A stretch of DNA of 5,887 nt from an uncultured Ruminococcus sp. (GTDB lineage: Bacteria; Bacillota_A; Clostridia; Oscillospirales; Ruminococcaceae). Under the pieces are notes generated by a model that did not search any database, was not told the DNA's origin, and saw nothing but the letters and a program-made list of their open reading frames with translations. Where the stretch lies: positions 1 to 5,887 of the forward strand of contig CAMYYQ010000090.1 in the NCBI GenBank assembly GCA_947303535.1. Reading direction: 5' to 3'. Both the position numbers and the translations under genes were made by a program. The number at the start of each line of letters is the position of its first letter. The stretch's first letter is position 1. This document shows positions 1 through 5,609 of this stretch, in pieces.

Positions 1-3
1 CGC

Positions 4-48
4 ATTGTAACTAAAAAAATAAGTGCAGGAATTGCTAAGATTGCACAA
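4..48. promoter_or_regulatory. Motif cluster shared with the glucanase promoter (putative operator, copy 1)
   Basis: Three blocks are visible: ATTGTAAC at 4-11, GTGCAGGAA at 23-31 and ATTGCACA at 40-47. The same three blocks occur in the same order in front of the large glucanase gene (4583-4625). GTGCA (23-27) and TGCAC (42-46) form an inverted repeat with a 14-nt spacer. The cluster lies upstream of the -35 box of the AraC gene that starts at 167. Relative to the copy at the glucanase gene it is oriented as the promoter of a gene transcribed leftward, out of the window. That it binds a protein is inference; the shared blocks are seen directly. Confidence 0.45.
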
Positions 49-63
49 ATTCTTTAAATCCCC

Positions 64-93
64 TTTACAAATATTATCGTAATGGTGTATAAT
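64..93 (+). promoter_or_regulatory. Sigma-A-type promoter of the first AraC gene
   Basis: A -35 box TTTACA (64-69, five of six consensus bases) is followed after 18 bp by a perfect -10 box TATAAT (88-93). Transcription would begin near position 100, giving a leader of about 65 nt before the ATG at 167. No hairpin strong enough to suggest a riboswitch was seen in this leader. Confidence 0.65.
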
Positions 94-153
94 TGCTATA
101 GAAACCACGGGAAATTATGAAGATTGACATAAAATTCACAACAATTTTTGGTC

Positions 154-160
154 AAGGAGG
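154..160 (+). promoter_or_regulatory. Ribosome binding site of the first AraC gene
   Basis: AAGGAGG is a full Shine-Dalgarno match, 6 nt before the ATG at 167, and fixes that start. Confidence 0.9.
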
Positions 161-166
161 CTAATC

Positions 167-1033
167 ATGATTAAGAATCTATCGGGCGATTATGAGACCG
201 TTGAATACGAAAATCAACGTTTCGTAATGCTTTATGACAATGATGAAATCGAGGAATATCCTACTCACTGGCATAACGCCGTAGAAATCATCATCCCCTT
301 GCATAACGGGTTCACCGTAACATCAGGCGGCGTAGATTACCATTTAAATGAAAAGGAAATAATAATAATCCCGCCGGGCGAGCTTCACTCTATGCCTGCA
401 CAGGAAGGACGAAGGATAATATTCCAGTGCAATAACAGCATACTCAGCGATGTACCGGCTCTTGAAGCTATTGTACCCGTTTTTTCATCAGCGTTCCATA
501 TCACTCCTGATGTAAGCAAAGAACTATATATCCTTTCACGAAAAAGTATACTTGACATATACTCGGAATACTACTCAAAATCTTCACTTGCAGACGTTAA
601 GATATACATATACTTAATAAAAATGCTTACTGCTGTCAGAGAATACCAGTTGACGCAGGCTGCCGACATCTTTGCAAATGACGCAGCAGGACGCGATGAT
701 ACGAGAAAATTCGGTATGGTCATGAAGTACATCAACCAGAACTATATGTATGAGATACCTCTCGAAAAGATCGCATCAATCGCAGGTTACAGCAAATATC
801 ATTTTTCCCGTATCTTCAAGAAATATAACCACGTTTCGTATATCCAGTATATCAACAGCAAGCGTATAAAAGCTGCCGAGCGTCTGCTCATTGATCCAAA
901 TCTTTCGGTAACAGAAGTTGCTATGAGAGCAGGATTTGCAAGTCTTACTACTTTCAACCGTGCTTTCAAAAAGGCTAAGAACTGCACTCCTACGGAATTC
1001 AAGACGCTGTATAAGATATCTGACCACAATTAA
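167..1033 (+). CDS. AraC-family transcriptional regulator, cupin sensor plus HTH
   Basis: A 288-residue cytoplasmic DNA-binding regulator of usual length for the AraC/XylS family. Residues about 15-85 form a cupin-like sensor: HWHNAVE (His34, His36, Glu40) and PGELHS (His74) match the conserved cupin positions of AraC_binding-type domains, which in this family usually bind a sugar or other small ligand. Residues about 180-283 are the paired helix-turn-helix region: first HTH around PLEKIASIAGYSKYHFSRIF, second around SVTEVAMRAGF through the family signature FNRAFKKAKNCTPTEF. The start is chosen because AAGGAGG at 154-160 sits 6 nt before the ATG. The gene has its own promoter (64-93) and terminator (1038-1089), so it is monocistronic, and it converges on the glucanase gene. 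The ligand is unknown; control of plant-glucan genes is inferred from context only. Confidence 0.93.
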   Translation: MIKNLSGDYETVEYENQRFVMLYDNDEIEEYPTHWHNAVEIIIPLHNGFTVTSGGVDYHLNEKEIIIIPPGELHSMPAQEGRRIIFQCNNSILSDVPALEAIVPVFSSAFHITPDVSKELYILSRKSILDIYSEYYSKSSLADVKIYIYLIKMLTAVREYQLTQAADIFANDAAGRDDTRKFGMVMKYINQNYMYEIPLEKIASIAGYSKYHFSRIFKKYNHVSYIQYINSKRIKAAERLLIDPNLSVTEVAMRAGFASLTTFNRAFKKAKNCTPTEFKTLYKISDHN

Positions 1034-1037
1034 AAAC

Positions 1038-1089
1038 AGATCCCGATGGCGTTGGTTCCGCTTTCGGGATCTTTTCATTTTTATTTTTT
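1038..1089 (+). terminator. Rho-independent terminator after the first AraC gene
   Basis: A 9-bp perfect stem pairs AGATCCCGA (1038-1046) with TCGGGATCT (1064-1072). The intervening bases can extend it past one T-T mismatch (GGCG at 1048-1051 against CGCT at 1059-1062, including one G-U pair). A T-rich tract follows at 1072-1089, interrupted only by CA and A. It begins 5 nt after the stop codon. Confidence 0.88.
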
Positions 1090-1193
1090 CTGCACACAGC
1101 TTCTCCCCATAAAGTGCAGCTATCACGTTGATAATAAATACCAACAAGCAATCATTGAAAGGAAGTTCTCCCCATTTAATATCACATACAGCA
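1090..1193. other. Gene-free convergent spacer between two terminators
   Basis: No coding region is supported here on either strand. The visible structure is a 10-bp direct repeat, TTCTCCCCAT at 1101-1110 and 1166-1175, and an inverted pair CTGCAC (1090-1095) / GTGCAG (1114-1119). Read on the minus strand, each copy of the direct repeat opens a reading frame of only 7-8 codons, too short to call a gene. Confidence 0.6.
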
Positions 1194-1220
1194 AAGGGCG
1201 GTACTTTATGTACCGCCCTT
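1194..1220 (-). terminator. Terminator of the glucanase gene
   Basis: A perfect 11-bp stem pairs AAGGGCGGTAC (1194-1204) with GTACCGCCCTT (1210-1220) around a TTTAT loop. It lies 32 nt beyond the stop codon of the minus-strand glucanase gene. The U-tract on the minus side is short (TTTGC), so termination may rely mainly on stem strength, or the hairpin may protect the mRNA 3' end. Confidence 0.75.
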
Positions 1221-1252
1221 GACTTATAGAAAGCTGCAAATTGACTCGCCAA

Positions 1253-4200
1253 TTATTGCTTATTGTATGTTACCCACTGATAACGTGCAACAAGAGGTGT
1301 TCTGCCGTTGAACGGCTTGAGCCAGTCATCAACTGTAAGACCCGGCCATGCATTCATCATGATCTTGCCTGCTGTGCGAGGTATATTCTGTGTAGCTGTA
1401 TGTACAGGCTTTCCGTCGATATACCATGTGATGTGGTCAGGCTGCCAGTCAAATCCATATGTGTGGAATTCCTGTGATGCATCAAATCCGAGGTCGATCA
1501 TCTTCTCGTGGTTGCCCTGACCGTTTGTGTAGTAGTTGAGCTGAACCTTAGTTGTGTCCTTACCGAGGATCTCGATATCTATCTCGTCCCATGGATTCTT
1601 GTCAGACTCGCCTGTATAGGTGAAGAATGAAGATACAACACCGTCATTCTTTATAGCCTGCATGGATGTCTCATAGTAGCCGTAGTGATAGAAGTTATTT
1701 GTACGGAACTCACCGCCCGAATAGCGTGGATTCCAGTTTGGATTTTTGTCATCTGTCCACTTCTGGTCTATGCTGAGCTCAAGGAGACCATTCTTAATAA
1801 CTGCATTGCGCTCATACCACCAGCAATCAAAAGGCTTATCGTTTGTCCAGCCGTTAGATGCAAAGAAGTCGCCGCCCTTTCCTGTACGGAAATCAGATAC
1901 CATTGTTGCGCGAGTGTTCATAGGTGTGCCCTTGTCAGGGAACGGGAGATTTACACTCGGAACAGTTGTTGTAGTGGTGGTAGTTGTTGTGCTTGTTGTA
2001 GTTGTGGTAGTTTTGCTTGTAGTAGTTGTTGTGGCAGTAGTCGTTGTTGTAGTTGTTGCAGGCTGAGTTGTAGTTGTAACTACAGGCTGAGCGGCATATG
2101 ACTCAGGGAGATTTACAAGTCCGAGAAGATACTTCTGTATAGATACAGCATCATTTCCTGTAAGATTCGTGCCGTTTTCGTAAACGTCGGCATTTGCTAC
2201 GCCCTGTGCTGTTATATGGTCGTTGCTTGAACCGTTAACGCCGTACTTGTTCGGATTAGCAAGTGACTGCATTACAAGTACAACGTCCGACATATCAACA
2301 TCGCCGTCGCAGTTAGCATCGCCCCATTTTGTTACGCCGGAAGTTGCAGGAGGTGTTACTACTACAGGCTGATGTGAAGCTGCTGCACCGTCTGTAAGTG
2401 TGAGCAGATATGTAAGAGGAGAATTCCAGTAAATGGTTATCTCGTTTGTTGAATAGCTCTCGCTGTTGTCGATATAGCACTTGTAAGCAGGTGCATCTGC
2501 ACAGTATGCCTTTGCAGCACTGTCTTCAAGTGACGAGTTTACACCGCCGACAAGCATACCCTTCATTGCTTCGCCTGCTGCTACAGAAGGTCTGTGGTGA
2601 GGATTCTGTGGCGAAACTTCACCGTAGCCTGTCATAAAGCAGGTTCCAAGAGGATTTGTGCCGAGGAGATAGTCAAGCTGTCCGTCAGCTGCATTGATGT
2701 ATGATGTATCGCCTGTGAGCTGATATGCAAGTCCGAGAACGACACCTGCATTTGCAACTGTCATATTGCTGCCCCAGTTGAACTTTGAAAGTGCTACACC
2801 GTAGCCCGAATTCTTAGCAATTTTTAAGAAGCTGTCAGCCTGTGAAAGTATCTCTTCCTTGGCATTTCTGTATACAGCTGAATTAATATCGGGATCCTTC
2901 ATTGTAAGGATAGCGATATTGCCGTAGTCGCCTACTGTTGACCAGTCAAGTCCGCTGCGGGCACCGCTTATATCGCTGATATACTTGCTGTCACCTGTTG
3001 CGCGGTACATCTGGATAGCTGCCCAGTAACGCTCGTCCTTATCGGTCTTGTCGCCGTAGTCGCCTGTAACTATATCAATAGGATTCTTGAAGTTGAAATC
3101 AGGATTCTGCTGGAGATAGTCCCATGACTTCTTTGCACGGGCGAGACAGTCAGCAGCGAATGTGCTGTCAACATCTTTGTAGAACTCATATGCAAGTGCC
3201 ATTGAAGCACAGAAATCAGCAGTTGCTGTTGAAGAAACAGGAGTTACGATAAGCTCGCCTTTTTCAGCCTCAGGCATTACAAATCCCGGGAAATTAGCGC
3301 AGCTTACCTTGTGGTAAACACCACCGTCGCTTCTCTGCATTTTCTTCATCCACTCAAGCTCGAAACGTGCTTCGTCAAGTATATCAGCAACACCGTTTCC
3401 GCTCTCGGGAATACCGATGCTGTCGCTGTAAAGTGAAGGTGCAGCACCGTATGCATAGAGAAGATCAGCTACAGCCTTTGCAGCAGGAACAACGTATCTG
3501 CCGTAGTCACCTGCATCGTGCCAGCCGCCTGAAACGTCGATCTTATCGCTTGTACCGTAAACTGTTGCCATTGATGTATGACAAGCAGGATGGCTGAACT
3601 TTCCGCCCTCTACAGCAACGCCGCAGCGCTGTAAGTAAAGCATCTTTACAGAATCATCAAGGAGATTGCTGTAAACATTGTCACCAATAGTGAATTTGTA
3701 TGAATTATCAAGTCCGCTGCACTTTATGTAATATGTGCCCGGAGCAGTTACCTTTGAGAAATCGCCCTTGTAGTTTGTCTCGTTTGCACCTGTATTGCTT
3801 ACAGGTCCTTCAAGCTGTCCTGTGTAAACGCTTACATTGGTAGCAGCATTTACTACCTCAAATGAGCCTGCTGTTGTTACATTTCTGAATACAGCGATCT
3901 TAGGAGCATTTGTCCTGTAGCCAACCTGGTTTATGTTTATGTCTGGCTCGTAAGCCTTGTCAGCTGTATAGTCAACATTGCTGTCATCAACAAGTTCAAG
4001 AGAAACGTTGTCAAGGTAGATAGTATGCTCGCCGAGTTCAGGATCCTTCTCCTGCAATCCGCAGTTGAAGCACATCTTAGCCATGATGTCGGTATCTTCC
4101 TTCATGGTGAACTCATAGTCTATCGTCTGAGGAGTAGATGTGACCTGGATACCCTTCCATGTGTATGCCTGATACTTGCCGCCGTTCTGCTGTATCATAC

Positions 4201-4537
4201 CCTCTACGTAACGATCAACGGTACTTGATATATCGTACTTTAAACGATATACACCGTTCTTATAAAGCGGAATGATATCATAGTTGAGCTGAACAGCATA
4301 GTTGAGTTTGCCAACAGATGTGACCTTCAGTGCAAGCTTGCCGTCTTCGGTAGTAAGTGTACATTTACCGCCGCTTTCCTTGTAAGTGCCCCAGCCTGAT
4401 GTACCTGTTTCAAATGTCGAGTTCTTGATGATGTTTCCGGCAGCTGAAACAGGAGCAGAAACAACAGGAAGAGCTGATGCCATTATTGTGCAGGCAGCAA
4501 AAACTGCTGCACATCTTCTGAAATTGTGCTTTTTCAT
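1253..4537 (-). CDS. Secreted cellulosomal bifunctional glucanase, CBM4-Ig-GH9-dockerin-GH16
   Basis: Predicted 1094-residue extracellular enzyme. Residues 1-33 are a signal peptide (MKKHNFRR, hydrophobic core, cleavage near VSAA/GN). About 34-182 is a CBM4-like module (starts NIIKNSTFETG, ends TIYLDNVSLELV). About 198-285 is the Ig-like module seen before GH9 in CelD/CbhA-type enzymes (ININQVGYRTNAPK). About 290-717 is GH9, with the HDAGD motif (Asp341, Asp344), PHHR (647-649) and the proton donor Glu699 in STNEITIYWN. About 737-811 is a type I dockerin. About 820-860 is a Thr-rich linker. About 873-1094 is a GH16 lichenase with WDEIDIE (Glu985 nucleophile, Asp987, Glu989 acid/base). All catalytic residues are present, so both domains should be active: GH9 on beta-1,4-glucan, GH16 on mixed-linkage beta-1,3-1,4-glucan. 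An in-frame ATG lies 15 nt upstream at 4552 but overlaps the Shine-Dalgarno site; the ATG at 4537, 6 nt after GAGAGGG, is preferred. The substrate of GH9 and its endo or processive mode cannot be read from sequence alone. Confidence 0.95.
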   Translation of the reverse strand: MKKHNFRRCAAVFAACTIMASALPVVSAPVSAAGNIIKNSTFETGTSGWGTYKESGGKCTLTTEDGKLALKVTSVGKLNYAVQLNYDIIPLYKNGVYRLKYDISSTVDRYVEGMIQQNGGKYQAYTWKGIQVTSTPQTIDYEFTMKEDTDIMAKMCFNCGLQEKDPELGEHTIYLDNVSLELVDDSNVDYTADKAYEPDININQVGYRTNAPKIAVFRNVTTAGSFEVVNAATNVSVYTGQLEGPVSNTGANETNYKGDFSKVTAPGTYYIKCSGLDNSYKFTIGDNVYSNLLDDSVKMLYLQRCGVAVEGGKFSHPACHTSMATVYGTSDKIDVSGGWHDAGDYGRYVVPAAKAVADLLYAYGAAPSLYSDSIGIPESGNGVADILDEARFELEWMKKMQRSDGGVYHKVSCANFPGFVMPEAEKGELIVTPVSSTATADFCASMALAYEFYKDVDSTFAADCLARAKKSWDYLQQNPDFNFKNPIDIVTGDYGDKTDKDERYWAAIQMYRATGDSKYISDISGARSGLDWSTVGDYGNIAILTMKDPDINSAVYRNAKEEILSQADSFLKIAKNSGYGVALSKFNWGSNMTVANAGVVLGLAYQLTGDTSYINAADGQLDYLLGTNPLGTCFMTGYGEVSPQNPHHRPSVAAGEAMKGMLVGGVNSSLEDSAAKAYCADAPAYKCYIDNSESYSTNEITIYWNSPLTYLLTLTDGAAASHQPVVVTPPATSGVTKWGDANCDGDVDMSDVVLVMQSLANPNKYGVNGSSNDHITAQGVANADVYENGTNLTGNDAVSIQKYLLGLVNLPESYAAQPVVTTTTQPATTTTTTTATTTTTSKTTTTTTSTTTTTTTTTVPSVNLPFPDKGTPMNTRATMVSDFRTGKGGDFFASNGWTNDKPFDCWWYERNAVIKNGLLELSIDQKWTDDKNPNWNPRYSGGEFRTNNFYHYGYYETSMQAIKNDGVVSSFFTYTGESDKNPWDEIDIEILGKDTTKVQLNYYTNGQGNHEKMIDLGFDASQEFHTYGFDWQPDHITWYIDGKPVHTATQNIPRTAGKIMMNAWPGLTVDDWLKPFNGRTPLVARYQWVTYNKQ
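1964..2077 (-). repeat. Thr-codon low-complexity repeat (linker between dockerin and GH16)
   Basis: This stretch encodes about 38 residues that are nearly all threonine, broken by QPA, A, SK and S. On the + strand it reads as runs of GT(A/T/G) triplets. Such Pro/Thr linkers in cellulases are flexible and commonly O-glycosylated. The triplet repetition makes the length prone to slippage and to assembly error. Confidence 0.9.
2105..2329 (-). other. Type I dockerin module inside the glucanase
   Basis: The first repeat, DANCDGDVDMSDVVLVMQSL, has the calcium-loop pattern D-x-N-x-D-x-D-x4-D. After a Ruminococcus-style insert (NPNKYG through ITAQG) the second repeat reads ADVYENGTNLTGNDAVSIQKYL, which keeps Asp, Asn and the later Asp but is one residue longer than the classical loop. 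The module docks the enzyme to a scaffoldin cohesin. It is internal rather than C-terminal. Confidence 0.88.
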
Positions 4538-4543
4538 TACATT

Positions 4544-4550
4544 CCCTCTC
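4544..4550 (-). promoter_or_regulatory. Ribosome binding site that decides the glucanase start
   Basis: On the minus strand GAGAGGG lies 6 nt before the ATG at 4537. The competing in-frame ATG at 4552 overlaps this site and has no Shine-Dalgarno sequence at a workable distance, and the shorter product begins with a textbook signal peptide (MKKHNFRR). Confidence 0.82.
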
Positions 4551-4554
4551 ATTC

Positions 4555-4570
4555 CGTGACATAGGTCACA
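4555..4570 (-). promoter_or_regulatory. Crp/Fnr-like palindrome at the glucanase transcription start
   Basis: The minus strand reads TGTGACCTATGTCACG: TGTGA, six bases, TCACG, matching nine of ten core positions of the TGTGA-N6-TCACA consensus known for Crp-type regulators. The perfect palindrome is GTGAC-ATAG-GTCAC at 4556-4569. It sits about 2 bp downstream of the proposed -10 box and overlaps the likely start site, so a bound protein would be expected to repress. No regulator for it is visible in the window. Confidence 0.4.
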
Positions 4571-4571
4571 A

Positions 4572-4600
4572 TTTATACACTAATTGTAACAAAACGTGCA
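4572..4600 (-). promoter_or_regulatory. Probable activator-dependent promoter of the glucanase gene
   Basis: On the minus strand a -10 box TATAAA (4572-4577) is preceded after 17 bp by TGCACG (4595-4600), which matches only three of six -35 consensus bases. Transcription would start near 4565, leaving about 28 nt of leader. A poor -35 with palindromic sequence just upstream is the usual layout of a promoter that needs an activator such as an AraC protein. The promoter position is inference. Confidence 0.45.
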
Positions 4601-4625
4601 GGAAAGTGCAATAGCATATTGCACA
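4583..4625. promoter_or_regulatory. Motif cluster and palindrome upstream of the glucanase (putative operator, copy 2)
   Basis: The blocks ATTGTAAC (4583-4590), GTGCAGGAA (4596-4604) and ATTGCACA (4618-4625) match those at 4-47. Within the cluster, GTGCAATA (4606-4613) and TATTGCAC (4617-4624) form a perfect 8-bp inverted repeat around GCA, centred about 50 bp before the proposed start site. It begins just past the stop codon of the upstream AraC gene. As RNA it could fold into a short AU-containing hairpin, but it lacks a good U-tract, so an operator is the better reading. Confidence 0.5.
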
Positions 4626-4627
4626 CG

Positions 4628-5419
4628 TTATGTAACATTTTGTGCTTTTTTGCGGTATTCAGACGGAGTAAATCCTGTCTGCTCCTTGAACTGCCTTGCA
4701 AAGTGAACATAACTATGGTATCCGCTGCTCGTTGAAATGTCTGTTATGTTCATGTTGGTAGTAGAGAGAAGCATCTTCGCATAGCTAACTCTGCTCTTTA
4801 CAAGGTCTTCAATGAATGTCATGCCAAAGTGCTTTTTGTAAGCGTGCTGAAAAGCCGAACGGCTCATGCGGACTTCGTGTGCTGTGCTGTCCACACTGCG
4901 CTGTTCATAGGGTCTGCTATATATCTTATTGCGCACAGTTGATATCAGTTCAAACTGTGAGCTTCTTCTGCCTGATGTACTGTTTAGTGTTTTTTCACGT
5001 ATCTTTATAAACATCAGTCGCATAAATAATTCTGAGGATTCTATTTTGCAGTAATTGTCGGAATACTTCTCATAAGCTATGGATTTTACACAATAGCTTA
5101 GGAATTCCAGAGGCATCGTCACAGGTGTTTCGAGCGGTATCCCCAATTTAAGGAACTCTTCTTCCTCTCCTGCATCATCGAAATCGAAATGTACCCAGTC
5201 ATTCTCAAAAACATTCAGCGGCACACAGCGGTAACGCTGAGGTCTGCCCTTTGGGTAGATAAACACCGAGCCTGCGGGTGTGGTGATCTCTTTGCCGTCG
5301 ATCTCAAAAACAGCAGGAGTACGAACAAGAAGAAGCAGGTAGTCACCGCTTCCGTCGGGTCTGTCAATAAAAAAGTCTGCGTCATGGCAGTGGTCGAAGC
5401 CAACATTATTGATTATCAT
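4628..5419 (-). CDS. AraC-family transcriptional regulator upstream of the glucanase
   Basis: A 263-residue regulator of normal family length. Residues about 10-80 form a cupin-like ligand domain (AVFEIDGKEITTPAGSVFIY, then NDWVHFDF, a phrase common in sugar-responsive AraC proteins). Residues about 160-258 hold the paired HTH: first HTH near TAHEVRMSRSAFQHAYKKHFG (179-199), second near NITDISTSSGYHSYVHFARQ, followed by the FKEQTGFTPSEYRKKA signature. The start is supported by GGAG at 5428-5431, 8 nt before the ATG. It is codirectional with the glucanase gene, whose ATG lies 90 nt beyond this stop codon, with no strong terminator between them, so partial read-through into the enzyme gene is possible. 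That it activates the glucanase is inferred from adjacency and the palindrome in the gap; the ligand is unknown. Confidence 0.93.
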   Translation of the reverse strand: MIINNVGFDHCHDADFFIDRPDGSGDYLLLLVRTPAVFEIDGKEITTPAGSVFIYPKGRPQRYRCVPLNVFENDWVHFDFDDAGEEEEFLKLGIPLETPVTMPLEFLSYCVKSIAYEKYSDNYCKIESSELFMRLMFIKIREKTLNSTSGRRSSQFELISTVRNKIYSRPYEQRSVDSTAHEVRMSRSAFQHAYKKHFGMTFIEDLVKSRVSYAKMLLSTTNMNITDISTSSGYHSYVHFARQFKEQTGFTPSEYRKKAQNVT

Positions 5420-5427
5420 TCAGCATT

Positions 5428-5431
5428 CTCC
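5428..5431 (-). promoter_or_regulatory. Ribosome binding site of the second AraC gene
   Basis: GGAG on the minus strand, 8 nt before the ATG at 5419. The protein starts MIINNVGFDH and the cupin domain follows at the usual distance, supporting this start. Confidence 0.7.
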
Positions 5432-5461
5432 ATTCTTAAAAATAACGTTTTAATGACAAAT

Positions 5462-5499
5462 CCACATTGAAAAAACAAGAAAAATCATATTCATTGTGG
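5462..5499. repeat. Inverted repeat in the leader of the second AraC gene
   Basis: CCACATTGAA (5462-5471) and TTCATTGTGG (5490-5499) are complementary at nine of ten positions with an 18-nt spacer. It lies between the proposed promoters and the start codon. It could be an autoregulatory operator or an mRNA hairpin; the sequence does not decide between them. Confidence 0.45.
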
Positions 5500-5501
5500 T
5501 G

Positions 5502-5510
5502 ATTATAACA
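5502..5510 (-). promoter_or_regulatory. Extended -10 promoter (proximal) of the second AraC gene
   Basis: The minus strand reads TGTTATAAT, a perfect extended -10 element (TG-n-TATAAT). No good -35 lies 17 bp upstream, which extended -10 promoters tolerate. Transcription would start near 5495, inside the inverted repeat at 5462-5499. Confidence 0.45.
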
Positions 5511-5524
5511 TTTTCAAGCCTGGA

Positions 5525-5554
5525 ATTATATTATTTTAGTGTCATATTTGGCAA
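5525..5554 (-). promoter_or_regulatory. Sigma-A-type promoter (distal) of the second AraC gene
   Basis: On the minus strand TTGCCA (5549-5554, five of six -35 bases) is followed after 18 bp by a perfect TATAAT (5525-5530). It is the strongest promoter match in this intergenic region and lies just downstream of the preceding gene's terminator. Confidence 0.6.
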
Positions 5555-5577
5555 TTTTATGATATCTGCATAAAATG

Positions 5578-5603
5578 TTATCCCCCGCAAATGCGGGGGA
5601 TAA
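5578..5603 (-). terminator. Terminator of the third AraC gene
   Basis: A perfect GC-rich inverted repeat pairs TTATCCCCCGC (5578-5588) with GCGGGGGATAA (5593-5603) around AAAT. On the minus strand it begins 6 nt after the stop codon and is followed by ACATTTTATG, a modest T-rich tail. It separates this gene from the next AraC gene. Confidence 0.82.
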
Positions 5604-5609
5604 GCCATT

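Noticed and set aside
1090..1119. Third copy of the GTGCA/TGCAC operator cluster
   Set aside because: CTGCAC and GTGCAG point outward rather than inward, the ATTGTAAC and GTGCAGGAA blocks are absent, and the site lies downstream of both genes.
776..1252. Minus-strand 158-codon reading frame
   Set aside because: It runs antisense through the HTH of the first AraC gene and through both terminators, has no recognisable domain and no clear ribosome site.
1964..2077. CRISPR-like or minisatellite array
   Set aside because: There are no repeat-spacer units; the repetition is Thr codons within an intact reading frame.
1685..2101. Plus-strand Cys/Ser-rich and Val-rich reading frames
   Set aside because: They are antisense readings of the Thr-codon linker and the dockerin; the odd composition comes only from the triplet repeat.
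4538..4552. Upstream in-frame ATG at 4552 as the glucanase start
   Set aside because: It overlaps the Shine-Dalgarno site that serves the ATG at 4537, and it would put five extra residues ahead of a standard signal peptide.
4606..4624. Terminator between the second AraC gene and the glucanase
   Set aside because: The stem is short and partly AU, and the minus-strand sequence after it (CTTTCCTGC) has no real U-tract; an operator explains the matching blocks at the left edge better.
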